Positions 23,532 to 35,310 are shown, counted from the stretch's first letter. The stretch: 64,000 nucleotides of DNA from Diphasiastrum complanatum (GCA_029204225.1 CM055106.1:51343325-51407324); one strand, 5' to 3'. Notes: generated by a model from the letters alone, not told the origin. Numbers and translations: made by a program.

Positions 23532-24345
23532 ATGGCTACGACAATCCAGACCAGAGTAGCAATCAGTCTCGATGGCACAAATTACAGAATCTGGAAATTC
23601 AAAATCAAAACACTCTTGAAGGGTGAAGGCATCTGGTCGGTGACCGAGCTCTCAGAGGTGCAGCCTCCAGAGGGAGACCTGAGGAGAGCTGAATGGATCA
23701 GAAAGGATGAGCGCGCAATGGCGATCATCGTTTCGTCCATAAATGAAGATCTGCTCATGCAGATTGAAGACTGTGAAAGCAGCCATGCAGTATGGGAACG
23801 ACTAAAGCAGAAGTATAAAGTGAGGACTGTAGCTTCAGTCATGCACCTTCACAATCAACTGCAATTAATACGGTGGGATGACAACTAGTTGGATCAGCAC
23901 ATTGAGAAGATTAGAACAATCTTCGCTCAACTCGCTGCATCAGGACAAGAGCACCAGGTCCCAGCACCATAGCAGTTGATGTACTTCATGAAATCTCTAC
24001 CACCGTCCTATCAGCCGCTGAGAATGCTCATACTGAGTCTACCAGATATGACATTCGACAAAGCAGTCAGTCTTGTTGCTGATGAGAGACTGATGAGAAA
24101 CGAAGGAGAGAGAAGCAGTGATCAAGAGAAGGCTCCCTTCACGAAAGGCAAGAAGAAGAACAAAAGCAAGCCAAGATTCGAGAAGACGAAGTCCTCGAAT
24201 CAATAATCTTCTTCCTGCGATCACTACCACAAACCAGGCCATACAGCCAACAAATGCTGGTTCAATCCAGCAATAGAAAGGGCATTCTGCATACGACTGC
24301 AGATTCAATCCAAAAAGAGAAAACAAAGCTGAAAAGGCAAACGTT
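23532..24345 (+). pseudogene. copia gag with stop codons and damaged zinc knuckle
   Basis: ATG at 23532 opens MATTIQTRVAISLDGTNYRI, then WKFKIKTLLKGEGIW and the UBN2 core to LIRWDDN. TAG at 23886-23888 interrupts it. Further stops are TAG near 23970 and TAA at 24204-24206. The knuckle reads CDHYHKPGHTANKC: the second Cys of CCHC has become Tyr. Each stop is one C-to-T change from Gln. The middle part after the first stop (YFMKSLPPSYQPLRMLI) is typical gag. Confidence 0.85.
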
Positions 24346-25758
24346 GTAGAATCATCTAAAGATGCAAAAAGAGGTGACGAATCTTTCACGATACTCGACG
24401 AAGCTTCGACAAGCTACTCCGAACATGACTACGATGTGGTCATCGATTCAAGAGCAACATCTCACATAACCTGCAACAAGAAGATCTTGATCAACTTTCG
24501 TGAACTCAAAAATGAGAGAGCAGTGATTCTAGGCGATGGAAGCAGACACGATGTCAAAGGCATCGGCCTTCTACAGCTATGAACACTGTCAGGCCAAGCA
24601 GAGCTTCCAGGAGCACTCTATGTGGCCTCACTCAGAAAAGATCTGCTATTTGTCTCCAAGATGGCAGATCTAGGCATTCGAGCTTTGTTCGACGGCAACA
24701 CTTGTCGTATGATCAAGAAGACGACAAACAAGTTGCTGACGGTCGGATGTAGAGAAGGAAATCTCTACCAAGCCAAAATAATCAGCAACTGTGATAGCAT
24801 ATTAAATGTTTCAAAAAACAAAGATCAGCTTTGGCATAGGAGATTGTATCATCTAAACATGAGGAGCCTGTACGACATGAGCACAAAGGACATTGTCACA
24901 GGTCTCAAAATATCAAAGCCCGAGGCTGAGTTCTGCGAAGCTTGTCAAAAAGACAAGCAACATCGGAGTCCATTTATACACGAAGGAAGAAGATCCAAGG
25001 AAGTTCTTGAGCTTGTCCACTCTGATGTGTGTGGACTGATGAAAACAAATTCGCTCTCAGGTTCGAAATATTTTCTAACGTTCTTAGATGATTACAGTCG
25101 AATGACCACAATCTACTACTTAAAGAAGAAATCCAAAGTATTTAATTCTTTCAAGAAGTTCGTGGCATTCGCAGAGCGACACACCTCGAAGAAGATACAG
25201 ATCCTTAGATCTGACAATGGAGGTGAATACAAAAACACAGAATTCTCAAGATTCTGCGAAGAACAGAGGATCGAACACCAGTTCACTCCTGCATACACAC
25301 CAGAATACAATCGTGTGGTAGAAAAAAAAAACAGAACGCTAGTTGAAGGAGCCAGATGCATGATGACACAGGCTCAATTGCCAGGCCAATTCTGGGCCGA
25401 AGCAATAGCTGCAACAGTACATCTGCAGAACAGATCAACAACGACAGTGCTGGAGAACGAAACATCGTACGAGATGTGGACAGGTAGAAATCCTGATCTA
25501 TCATACGCACGAGTGTTTAAATGTGCAGCATACAAGCACATTCCAAAAGAAAAGAGAAGCAAATTCGACGACAAATCCGAACAAACAATCATGGTCGGCT
25601 ACTCAAACGGAACACATCTGTACAGACTCTACGATCCAACCACGAAGAAGGTTGTTTCGAGCAGAGATGTGAAGTTCGATGAGTCCACATTCTCTAGACT
25701 GAAAGAGGAAAGAGGCCATGAGATCTTCACACTGCTGCCTATTCAAGAGGGAGATTGA
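24345..25758 (+). pseudogene. copia protease and integrase
   Basis: The protease active site reads VIDSRATSHITC (24441-24476): the invariant D-S-G is D-S-R, a G-to-R change likely to kill the enzyme. A TGA at 24580-24582 follows. The integrase frame is then open to 25758: zinc-finger residues in LWHRRLYHLNMRSL and FCEACQKDKQH, catalytic Asp in HSDVCG and SDNGGEY, Glu in VVEKKNRTL, and the C-terminal YSNGTHLYRLYDPTTKKV segment that recurs in copia integrases. Confidence 0.88.
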
Positions 25759-26632
25759 GGATAGTCATCAAATCAGCATGAAGCAGAGGATCGACCCCAC
25801 GAACAAGAAATGTTCGAGCAGCGACGAAACGAACCTCGAAGGTCAACAAGACAAAGAAGACCTCCAGATCGCTATTCTGACAATCTTCAATGGAGCGAAG
25901 ACATGCAGTTCGAGTACTGCAGGAAGAACAGAAGATGGAAGGTATACCCTACTAGAACTTAATCGGTAGTCTGATGTACTTAACAATTTGTACCAGACCC
26001 GATCTAGCCTTCTTTGTTTACGCATTGAGCCAATTCTGTTCCAATCATGGTCCAGCACATTGCAAACGAATCCTACAGTATCTGAAGGGTACCTAGAATG
26101 TTGGATTAACCTACAGAGCTAGAAACGAAGCGAAAGGATTTGAGCTGCATCACTACAGTGATGCAAGCTGGGCGAGTTGCAAAGATGACAACAAGTCCAT
26201 AACTGGAGGCTGTACTATAGCGTGTGGAGCTGCAATCAGCTGAATATGCAAAAAGCAAACCCTTGGTAGCTCAATCCTCTTGTGAAGCTGAGTATGTTGC
26301 AGCTTCGAAAGTGGCAAATGAGGTAGTGTGGCTGCAAATGATGTTGGAGGCAATCGGGATACCACAAGAGGGGCCAAGCACGATGATGATGGACTCTCAG
26401 AGTGCCACCTATCTGTCCCAGGATCCTGTCTTCCATTCAAAGACAAAGCACACTCCTATGAAATACCGTCATATTTGAGATTTGATCTCGAAAGGAGAGC
26501 TCCAGGTCCAGTTCATAAAATCAGAAAATATGATTGCAGATCTCTTCACAAAACCGCTCGACAAGCCACTCTTTACCAAGCAAAGAGAGACAATTGGATT
26601 AAACGAACAAAGTTGCAAGGTTCAAGAGGGAT
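25759..26632 (+). pseudogene. copia RT remnant, RNase H and polypurine tract
   Basis: From about 25830 a frame-shifted Arg-rich linker leads directly to LMYLTICTRPDLAF (about 25974-26015), which lies near the end of RT. The whole RT catalytic part, including Y-x-D-D, is absent. RNase H keeps HHYSDASWASC, SSCEAEYVAASK, MMMDSQSAT and MIADLFTKPL, broken by stops near 26093, 26243 and 26476. The polypurine tract CAAGAGGGA ends at 26631 next to the 3' LTR. Confidence 0.85.
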
Positions 26633-27478
26633 TGTCAGAAATGGTGAACTCCTGCAACTTTGTGACAACACGAACAAGACACGAAGGTCGAACAATTCGC
26701 GACAGTCAACGTGACTTTGACTCAAAGCACGAATGAGAACAATTCACCACAGTCAACGTGTCTTTGACTTGAAGCACGAACGATTCACGAATCAATCGCG
26801 AATCGCAAACACTCCTCCAGGACCACAAAGCCGAAAAAGGGACGCGAAACGAAAACTACGAAAAGAACAAAAGCAAACGGAAGATTACGAAACAGACGAA
26901 GGAAAATCTTTTGCGCTGCCAGCTGGCAGCTCAACGGGTTTCACGCCCAGGTGAAATGAGTAGCAACGACACAGACTAACTAACTAGTTGATTAGTGTTA
27001 ACTAGTGATGTGATTCTATGCGATCTTGTAAACTCCACATAGTGGAGGTATAAATGATCCTCTCTGAATCAAAAAAGTAAGTAGTGAATACAAGTAGTGT
27101 ATACAGAGATCTATAAGAGACAGAGAGAGACATAGCGAATAGAGTAAGAAAGAAAGGACACCATAGCTGTGTATGAAAATCTGCCAACGAGTAGAACATA
27201 GTGAAAGAGTAAAATGTCATTCCGCCAACGAGCGAGACACGAACAAATTCACTCTAAACTAAAACTGACAATTCAGTCACTCTATTTTCGTGCATCTCGT
27301 CTTATGTTGTGTGTCATGATTGCTAGAATAGAATGTGTTCTGTGATGCGTAGTCGAGTGTCTGGGTTCCTATAAGGGCTTCTGCACAAAAGAAAACCAAA
27401 AGACAGAAAATTGTTCGCGATAAAGAAGACGAAGTGAGGACGAACACGAATCAGTCCCACGCACGCGCTCCCGTGACA
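26633..27478 (+). mobile_element. copia 3' LTR (846 bp)
   Basis: Same start and end as the 5' LTR. It carries a small duplication (GTAGTG...TACAAGTAGTGTATAC near 27080) missing from the 5' copy, and many C/T differences. Confidence 0.9.
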
Positions 27479-27616
27479 GGTATAATGTTCACAATTTTAG
27501 CTCCTTTTTTATGCTTTTAGGCAATCCATGAAGGAACCATATTACCAAAGCATGGTCAACAATCAAGATTGGGTTGCATTCAAATTGAAGATGTTTAATT
27601 CACTCGATATAATCTC

Positions 27617-28010
27617 TAACTCTTTCTCTCTTTCCCATTTTTCTCTTGTTCAGCAAGAGAAAAAAATATTCTAAAAATTTGGGGGGTTCGAATTTTGTGA
27701 TCAAAACTGCCTTGACCACTTCCCCAATCAATTCTTTCCTCAACAGCTTGATTGAAATACCAATCTTGGGGTGATTTTAGTGAGAGCCATGGGAAATAAC
27801 TTGAGCTATCTTTTGGGTTGTTCTCCCAATATATCTCACAGGCTTTGCCATAGGTTTGCGAAAATATGATTGGATCAAATGATCCATCACACTTGGGTAT
27901 CTCTAACCTAGGAATTCTTCTTATTGTCTACAGTGGTCTAGCAACTATCAACTAGTCCACTGGATCCATATGTATAGGATCTTTCGTTATTTTCCTAGTG
28001 TTCCAAAGAA
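27617..28010 (-). pseudogene. Ty3/gypsy-type gag fragment
   Basis: On the minus strand a frame with no Met start reads PRLEIPKCDGSFDPIIFSQ, then YGKACEIYWENNPKDSSSYF, then LKSPQDWYFNQAVEERIDWG (27700-27914). The IP..DGS.DP / YFP..L...A..WY layout is that of the Retrotrans_gag core, which assembles the particle. It ends at a stop near 27617. Upstream the reading has in-frame stops. Confidence 0.65.
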
Positions 28011-29035
28011 TGGAACAAGCATTTCTTCAATTGAGAGGTTGTCTAAATGGTTCATTTTATCCTTTTAACACACTATGGAGCTATTTCCTGGTTAGAAACT
28101 TTCACAATCTGCATATAATCTCTTACTACTCCACTCCATGAAGGTTCCTAAAACAAATGTTGGGTTGACAAATAGAAAAAATGGGTATAGAAAGAAAACC
28201 TTCTTCTAGGTGCTTATTGATTGAGAATTAACCGTTGTAGACTTGACAATAGCTGGATTAGAGCCATTTGTAGTGTTGGCTAACTTGGCGAAGGTTCTCC
28301 ACAATGAAATAAAAAATTTGGATGTCTACAAAGGTTTAGAAGGTACAAAAGGATATTTTTGGCATTGTAACTTTAGCAGTGTGTCATAATCATCAAAGAA
28401 ACTCTTGTTGACTTATACACAAACAAAAAATGTACATAGGGGATTTGGCGAATGTTGGACAAAGGTTCATGTGTTATCATAATAGGGATTTGGTGAAAGA
28501 CCTTTTTTTCTTTGTAGTATTCACTCAAAATCTTCTTGCTAATTGTGATGATGGAACTAACCTTTGTAGAATGGTTTGTTAGTTAGTCTCATAATGAGAG
28601 CGTAAGACATCACCTTCTATTAAAGGCTTCAAGTTTGGCAAGGACTCTTTAGCTCCTTTGCATCACAAAGACAATATTTAAAAAATCTCGTGTACTTGGA
28701 GGAGTGCTTGAATGCCATAATCAACGATTATCAAAAATAGAGTTAAGAAAAAGCACCTTTAAGGTATGTTACTATAAATAAAAAGCGTAGATTCCTCATA
28801 TTTTACTAAAAATAATCTTTCTTCTATGACAAAAGAGCCCCTTTCTTTTTTATGGGAGGGTAGACATATTGACAAATCACGAAGAGCAATTGACTAAAAA
28901 GGCTAAAGCTCAAGTGCCATGATCATTGATACATCTAGCTTGGATCGTGTATATAGTACAAATTTCAGAGCGACTGCAAATGCAAAACTACAAAGATATT
29001 GTCCTCCAAACTTGTAAAAATAATACTTACCATTC
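28011..29035. other. AT-rich spacer 3' of GRAS gene 1, no gene seen
   Basis: No frame reads like protein. The last part would contain the 3' UTR of the minus-strand GRAS gene. Confidence 0.5.
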
Positions 29036-31048
29036 TTAAATCCGCCAAGCAGAAACACCATGTGTATATTGGCCCTTCCAACCTAAGAGCAACCATCCTC
29101 CACGCTCATCCACCACAAAATCTCTGTGGTACATTTTCAGTAAATCTCTAGCTCTGTTGTAAGTGCTCGTAGGAAGAGGTAGAATCTTGAAGCCGGCTCT
29201 CTGTGTTAGAGCCTGCCATCTAGGATAAGGTTCACTCCTCTCCACTCTCTCTAAACCCTCACACGCTAAAACATTTAGAATGGCACGACCAAAAACAATC
29301 TGCTCCATAAGAAGTCGCTCGGAAGAATCCCTTGGGATGCACGCATCTAATGCCTCAAAAACAGTTAAATAATTAGCAAAACATTCGTGGAAGCGTCTCA
29401 CAAAACCCAATGGTGAATTGTTTTGCGTGTTGACAATCCCTTGTAAAAAAATCTTAGGATTCATGCTCCGAATTTTTTTGAGTACAATCTTTCTAGGGCT
29501 CTCCGCCATCATGGTTTCATCCATAAGATGTCTAAGCCTGAACATGCAATTCACAACCAGCACTTCATCATCATGCCTTAGATGCAAAGATGCAGGCTGA
29601 ATGTTTTCCCACTTAATTGCCAAAGCATCATACTGAAATGGAACTCCCCAAAGACGAGCGAAGTCAGCAAGCCGACGACCTGTCTCTTCCACTCTGCCTG
29701 CAGGCTTAAAACCAGGCTGAGGAAAATCAATGCCTGTGATTCTCAAACGAGGGGGACCGCCTTGTCGATTTGCAAGAGCCTGAATCAGACCAGACCACTG
29801 TATGCCGTACAGGATTCCAAAATCCACTATGTGAAGTCTGGACTCCCCTTCACAAGCACGAAGAATCATCTCATTGGCGTAGAAGTGAGGAATCGTGTTG
29901 AAGGGAGTGGTATCCAAGAAGACACGGATGGCCTTCAGCATCTCTGATACTGACGGACCGTATTTTGTCAGTGAAGTGTATAGGCGAGCACCATTCCCAG
30001 ATAATTTGGCTGCCAAAGCCTCCACAAAATAATGTGCTAAACGCTGTTTCCAGCTCCCGAAAGGAGTCGATCGCCTTCTTATGTCATTGATAAGTTTTCC
30101 GGCCTTCTTTACATCATTTGACGACACTGCCTGTGCACATTCTACTAGCATTGGGATCAGGTCTGCTGAGGCTGGATCATTGGAGTCAACTGCCTTTGGC
30201 TGAGCTTTCGCAGCGGGTCGGGAAAAACAGTGGACTCTCTTGGATATGTCTCCAGGTACCTTGCCCTCCCACTCAGATTCTGCATGAGGACTGCCATCAG
30301 AGCTCCGTACAACTTCACTTTTTGATGACAAAGCGGTACTTATATTTACAGAATCCTTAACCGATATCTCATCGCTTTGATGCCATACAGGTTCAATAAT
30401 TTTTGCTCGTTGGGAATTTCCCAAAAGATCATCTTGTTGATCTGTGTTGTTCTTATAGAGATAATTGCTACGAGTCGAGTTATGAGATTTGATGTTGCCT
30501 GGAAGCAACGACTCTTCTGAGCGCTCGACCTGTGCAAGAAATTTGTTAAAGAGTACTTGGCTGCTGTCTGGAGATAACTGTCTAGAGTTCAAAAAGCTTT
30601 GGGAAGACCCTTCCACTTTTGCATCAGAAGACACATGTTGGAAGGATTTAGAGATGAAGCTATTGCTATTTACCTGAGGCTCTATTAAAAGAGTGCCTAT
30701 TTCATTTTCCTGCATCTCTTGGCTGCTCAGGATATCCTGCTGTTCCATCTCATCTTCATTCGTGATTTGCTCGAGTACACCGAATGAGGCCGTTTCGCAC
30801 CCTGACGATGAAGAATTCTCCAAAAGCCCTGCCAGCTCCGTCTCCATTGCCTTGTACGAACTACTCTCTACAAACATACATTTGTGATCGTCCAGATATT
30901 CCCCATCCATTAGAAGTTGAGATATGTAATTCAGTGCAGCGTTTGAATGACAATAATCCTCTGAAAATCGGGAATGATTATCTGACGTTTTGCACTTTGA
31001 CCAATTTCCTGCCATTGGGAGTTTGTCCTCGCACCAAGTTCCTTCCAT
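29036..31048 (-). CDS. GRAS-domain transcription regulator 1 (SCL9/SCL14-like, LISCL type)
   Basis: Single-exon gene with no stop. In-frame ATGs lie at 31048 (670 residues) and 31015 (659 residues). The paralogue at 60.5 kb starts at the position equal to 31015, so that start may be the conserved one. Counting from 31048, the N-terminal 290 residues are Ser/Glu/Gln-rich and likely disordered. The GRAS domain follows: LHRI from DPASADLIPMLVECAQ, the VHIID box as LHIVDFGILYGIQW (405-418), then LHRII, and PFYRE-like parts with ILNVLACEGLERVER. The SAW end is GWLLLGWKGQYTHGVSAW. The wording is that of the LISCL group, nuclear co-regulators linked to stress and meiosis in seed plants. The target genes are not predictable from sequence. 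Confidence 0.95.
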   Translation of the reverse strand: MEGTWCEDKLPMAGNWSKCKTSDNHSRFSEDYCHSNAALNYISQLLMDGEYLDDHKCMFVESSSYKAMETELAGLLENSSSSGCETASFGVLEQITNEDEMEQQDILSSQEMQENEIGTLLIEPQVNSNSFISKSFQHVSSDAKVEGSSQSFLNSRQLSPDSSQVLFNKFLAQVERSEESLLPGNIKSHNSTRSNYLYKNNTDQQDDLLGNSQRAKIIEPVWHQSDEISVKDSVNISTALSSKSEVVRSSDGSPHAESEWEGKVPGDISKRVHCFSRPAAKAQPKAVDSNDPASADLIPMLVECAQAVSSNDVKKAGKLINDIRRRSTPFGSWKQRLAHYFVEALAAKLSGNGARLYTSLTKYGPSVSEMLKAIRVFLDTTPFNTIPHFYANEMILRACEGESRLHIVDFGILYGIQWSGLIQALANRQGGPPRLRITGIDFPQPGFKPAGRVEETGRRLADFARLWGVPFQYDALAIKWENIQPASLHLRHDDEVLVVNCMFRLRHLMDETMMAESPRKIVLKKIRSMNPKIFLQGIVNTQNNSPLGFVRRFHECFANYLTVFEALDACIPRDSSERLLMEQIVFGRAILNVLACEGLERVERSEPYPRWQALTQRAGFKILPLPTSTYNRARDLLKMYHRDFVVDERGGWLLLGWKGQYTHGVSAWRI

Positions 31049-31500
31049 TGATGAAGGAGACACACCTAACAAGGCAAGAATTATCGAGAAGGCAAGGGCG
31101 CGGGCGCCCGATGGATAAGATGGTTAAGAGTAAGAGGCATCGTCTGTCTGTCTGTCTGTCTGTCTTAAATTGAATCTGCTATTTTTCAGTGTCTGAATAA
31201 GAAAGAAAGAAGAAAGCACGAAATGCTTTGTTTGATCGAGGCCCGGGATGGTACAACAAGAACAACATACTGTTTCCACCCTTTGATCCAGGAAGTAGTG
31301 TAGCAAAAGACTTCCGTCTCACTTACGCAAACCCAACCAGCCACGAATTTGACCCTGCCTGCTTGGCGCTCCCTTACATGCAAGCGCTGTGGGGCTCATC
31401 AACAAAGAAGTTCAGGCCAGATCAACTACCATGTTTGGAAATTGGTGGGATTTTGACTTATTACATCACCATCAACGGCTATATAACTATGTGTTGAGGT
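31049..31500 (-). promoter_or_regulatory. upstream region of GRAS gene 1
   Basis: It carries a (GTCT)n run at 31142-31165 and a GC-rich palindromic patch (GGCGCGGGCGCCCG, 31097-31110). The 40 bp before the ATG resemble the leader of GRAS gene 2 (CTTGTTAGGTGTGTCTCC against CTTGTTTAGGTGTATGTCC). The 89-codon plus-strand frame here has no recognisable domain. Promoter role is inferred from position. Confidence 0.45.
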
Positions 31501-32450
31501 TGGTGATCAATGGAGTTTAGGAAAAAGTTAAAAGGACAAAATGTGGAGGGGATCTCAACTTGGACCTTGCAAGGCTTAGCGCTCAATTACCCAACACGTA
31601 AGTGATCCAAATGCTCTTTGCTTTGAAGTCAAATTGCATGCAAGACTTGTTTCTCTCTATTTCTAATGGAAATTCTATGTTTTATCTTTGTGTGTGAAAG
31701 CAAAAGCAAGAGATTTATGTCTCTCAAATAGCAGGAGGAGATCATTTATGGGATATATCTCATTGGACTTGAACTTCGAGAATTGAAGTTCCATGTCATT
31801 CTTTTCTATGATCCAATGCATGTATTCCTTGCATGAAAGATGTGTGGCATGTCTACATGGTTTATCCAATTCCTACTATTTTATTGTGTTGTATGTATAA
31901 AGGGCATGTTGGAGATTACCTTTCACTTTGTTTGTTGGAGAACGTTTCACAATTTTGGAGCGATTTGGAGAGGATCTACATTTTGGAGATCATTTTTATC
32001 ACAATTTATCATTTCCATATCTATGGAGCTGTGTACAATTTTATTGACGCGAGATCAAGTGCTAGATGCTCGCAATTAATGAATTGGGCTTTTATCTTTA
32101 TATACTTTTTCTTGTCTCCAAATAATTTTTGGTTGATCAATTTCAAGGACTGATGATATTTTACTCTTATCAACAAGAATAGTGTGGGTAGATACTACAT
32201 GGCGATAGCCTATCACAACCCCAAGTGATAGGGATATTCCAATTACAAAAGATAGTGAAGGGAGTAAGTAATATGAAGATTTTGGGATCTAGTACATATA
32301 CCAGTTATTGCAAAAGATTACAGTCATAGAATACCATAGTTACTTTAATTACAATTTGTCTCTTACAATCCACTATTGTGTTGTTACATGTAGCATTACA
32401 GATATATTTTTGTGGACATACATGATAGAACTGACCTTCCAATGTTTTTC
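31501..32450. other. AT-rich spacer, no gene seen
   Basis: Short frames only, with no protein family signal. Confidence 0.5.
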
Positions 32451-32454
32451 TGAG

Positions 32455-32600
32455 TGTTGGACCCTTTCCATGCCTCCCTAATCGGATGTATCTAGAGGGC
32501 AAAGAAGGGGGTTCTATGGATCTATTCTGGGTGACTAGTCTGTTATAATATCGGATTTGGATCCAATGGGGATAGGGTAAACGACGAGATAGGAGTGGGA
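32455..32600 (-). repeat. copy A of a gypsy-associated repeat
   Basis: From TTGGACCCTTTCCATG to AATGGGGATAGGGTAAA this is a diverged copy of 33467-33600 in the same orientation. Copy B adjoins the LTR of the minus-strand gypsy element, so copy A is probably part of a second, eroded LTR or leader. A (GA)12 tract at 32849-32872 lies between the copies. Confidence 0.65.
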
Positions 32601-32848
32601 ATCTAGGCTTGCTAAGGTTGTCGATCTTACCTTAGGATTTAATCATGGAGTAGCCTAGATTTGTGTGTTGTTCACTTTGTTGCCTCCTCTCTTTTTGGTC
32701 TTTTTCTTGGTTTGGTTTGTTTGTGCTTATCTAGGCATCCTTGGCTCCAAATCTTCTCCTCAAGAGGTTGATCTTCGCAAGGGAGATGAACGATGAAAGA
32801 AAGCCTACCTATGGAGCTTAATAATCACTCCATGATATTGTTAATTAT

Positions 32849-32872
32849 GAGAGAGAGAGAGAGAGAGAGAGA
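32849..32872. repeat. (GA)n microsatellite, short
   Basis: Twelve GA units. From here to 33460 no gene is seen. Confidence 0.95.
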
Positions 32873-33459
32873 TTCAAAAGTGAAACCGGCAGAGATATGA
32901 TAATCCAAAACAAAGGAATGGCTCCTTTTTGAGAGGTGAGCCTACTTCACTCTGATTGGCTATTGAAGTTCAATTCATGATCTTGACCATCAAGATCACT
33001 TTGTGTGAGGACAAATTATGTTTCCTAACTTAGGAACTTTACAAAATCCAAGTTTATATAATAAATGGTTGTGCTCCATGGCACTTATTAGAGGCTAAGG
33101 CCCAATGTTGGACTCACACACACAAGATGTCAACTGGTCACCTGTTTCTAATATTTCTGACTCTCTACTTCATTTATGTAGTTTTTGGACTTATTGCAGG
33201 AGCCTCTTGCCATATTTTAGAATATTTCACATCGTTCCCAACATCAGACAACATGCTCCTGCTGCCAATGGCACTGCCTCTGACTGGTCCTTGGGATTGT
33301 AGTGTTTGGTGATGACGAGTTGCTGGTGTTGTCAAAATTGTAGAGAGCGTAGGCATATATGGATATATATTTTTTGTGCTCTAGAAAAGTGTAGATAGGA
33401 GTTCACTTACGTAAAACCTGAGACTTTATTTGATGACAATATTAGCAAGAACATGGACC

Positions 33460-33745
33460 AAAAAAATGTTGGACCCTTTCCATGTCTCCCCAATCGGATG
33501 GATCTAGAGGGCAAAGAAGGGGTTTTATGGATCTATTTCGGGTGAGTAGTCGGTTGTAGTATTGGGTTTCAATCCAATGGGGAGAGAGTAAAAGCGACAG
33601 AGCTTCACTAAGTGAAGTGACAAATGACTCAAATTTTGTCCTTATATAGCAGAATTTAGAGTGCGTATTAGGTGAAATGTACTTTCCCCAATTCAGTTCC
33701 GACCAAAATTTTGTAGAGACCTTCTTCATAGCATCCACACCAACT
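33460..33745 (-). mobile_element. LTR part of the minus-strand gypsy element
   Basis: On the minus strand the segment 33625-33730 carries ACACCTAATACGCACTCTAA-like wording (plus strand AGAGTGCGTATTAGGTGAAA) followed by CTATATAAGGAC, a TATA box. It matches 54440-54540 next to the second copy of this gypsy family closely. Repeat copy B (33467-33600) lies downstream of the TATA and would be in the transcribed part of the LTR or leader. Confidence 0.6.
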
Positions 33746-34810
33746 GAAATGGTGCTTCCCTTGTAAGCTGTCCTGAATGCCCACAGAGCAGCATGTAACT
33801 TGTGCTCTCAATCAGATCTGCTAGCTTCAACTATTTTCGTGATTACGCTACACATGATCTTATTGGATGATTCTGCCTGTCCATTACCACGAGGGTAATA
33901 AGGCGTGATGAATCTATGGATCACAAAGAATCCTTCCAATAGGATCTTGATGATCTCATTGACGAAATGGCTTTCGCGATCGCTGACTATCTCCACTGGG
34001 CAGCGCACAATGATATTCTCATACAGAAACTTTGCAGTTGCTCGAGCGTCAGCTATTCGCACTGCCTTGGCTTCGACCCACTTGGTGAGGTAATTTGTGG
34101 CCACAATAATATATCGGGCTTGTGAACTTCTTGCGGCAAGATGAATTGGACCGATGTAGTCGAATTCCCACTTCTCAAATGGTGCTTGAGCTAGAACTGG
34201 ATGTATAGGATCATAGTTCAGCCTTGTTAGCCTCCTAGCTCTCTTGCACACATCACACTTCTTCAAGTATCCATCTGTATCCTTATGAATCGTTGGCCAC
34301 CAGCATGCTGATTGCAGAATCCTGCGAACTGTGATGTCGGATGCAAAATGACCGCCACCCATGCCTTCATGCGAAATTGAAATAAATTGGGTGGCCTCAT
34401 GTAGAAGAATACATCTTTGAAAAATATCGTCCGGTCCTCTTCGATATAACTGGTCGGCAATCAGTTGATAAGGCTTTGCTTTCAGAATCAGTCTCCGTTG
34501 TTCCACCTTGGGTAAAGATTTAGCTGGCTGGCCCCACATTAAATATTCAACTATATCTGCGGCCCATTCTGGTACAGTGTCAATGTATAATAAGGCAGCG
34601 TCAGGTAGCTCATCGTTAGGTAGGCCAGCAATTTCGTTCTGCTTGATTTGTGACACATGATCTGCCATGTAATGTTGCTTCCCCTTTGGAACCACTATTC
34701 AAAAATCAAATTCCAACAACAGAAGTAACCATCGAGTGATTCTCTCTGTGTTGCAAGCTTTATTAACAAGCTATAACAAGGGTTGATGGTCCGTATAAAA
34801 AGAAAAATGT
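33746..34810 (-). pseudogene. Ty3/gypsy integrase
   Basis: The minus-strand frame is open from about 34695 to 33808. It contains the zinc finger (HEGMGGGHFASDITVRRILQ, then CDVCKRARR), then FEKWEFDYIGPIHLAARSSQ with the first catalytic Asp, VEIVSDRESHFVNEI with the second, and RGNGQAESSNK with Glu. The stop TGA follows EASRSD where the second gypsy copy (55.7 kb) has Trp. After AYKGST the sequence jumps to LTR-like DNA, so the integrase C-terminus present in the other copy is deleted. Confidence 0.88.
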
Positions 34811-35310
34811 GTGGCCATCAAGCAATGTCAAAACTTCTTAACCATGTAAATCATAGCCAGTGCCTCCCACTCTGTTGTTGAATAATTTACCTCTGAGTCA
34901 CTGAGCTGTCGGCTTGCAAATCGAACTGAAAAATACTTTTTGTGTTCTCCTGGCTGGGTTAAGACAACTCCTACTGCATACTTCGATACATCTGTATGCA
35001 CATGAAACTCTATGGACCAATTGGGTGGGCGTAATATTGGCGCTAAGACCAATGCATCTTTAAGCTTCTGGAAAGCCTGTAGGGCTTCCTCAGTCCAATG
35101 TGGTTCCGTTGTGAGTTTGTAGATTGGTCGTGCTAACTCCGCAAAGTCTAGAATGAATATTAGGTAGTAGTTAGCATGTCCCATAAAAATGTAGACTCTT
35201 CGAATCATTCCTGGTGGTGGCAGATCAACAATGATCCTTATCTTTGATAGGTCTATGGCGATCCCGTGTTTGGATACTATGTGGCCGAGAATTAGGCCAT
35301 GTGTCACCCA
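34811..35310 (-). pseudogene. Ty3/gypsy RT thumb and RNase H
   Basis: An open minus-strand frame contains LGHIVSKHGIAIDLSKI, FMGHANYYLIFILDFAEL (the FLG..NYYRRF motif, altered), RPIYKLTTEPHWTEEALQAF, FHVHTDVSKYAVGVVL (RNase H Asp) and YFSVRFASRQLSDSEVNYS with TEWEALAMIY (Glu). This continues the RT of the same element. The frame ends at the stop near 34825. Confidence 0.85.

Larger units (their letters stand above)
22629..27478 (+). mobile_element. Ty1/copia element with both LTRs and target duplication, RT core deleted
   Basis: Both LTRs start TGTCAGAAATGG and end CGACA or TGACA. The flanks are GGTAC (22624-22628) and GGTAT (27479-27483), a 5-bp target duplication with one change. Primer-binding site, gag, protease, integrase, RNase H and polypurine tract are in copia order. 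Most LTR differences are C/T or G/A transitions. The element is dead: stops in gag and protease, mutated protease and knuckle motifs, and loss of the RT catalytic region. Confidence 0.9.

Noticed and set aside
29036-31072. GRAS gene 1 start at 31072
   Set aside because: The codon there is TTG; the first ATGs in frame are at 31048 and 31015.
31228-31497. small gene upstream of GRAS 1
   Set aside because: The 89-codon frame has no family signal and lies in the presumed promoter and leader.
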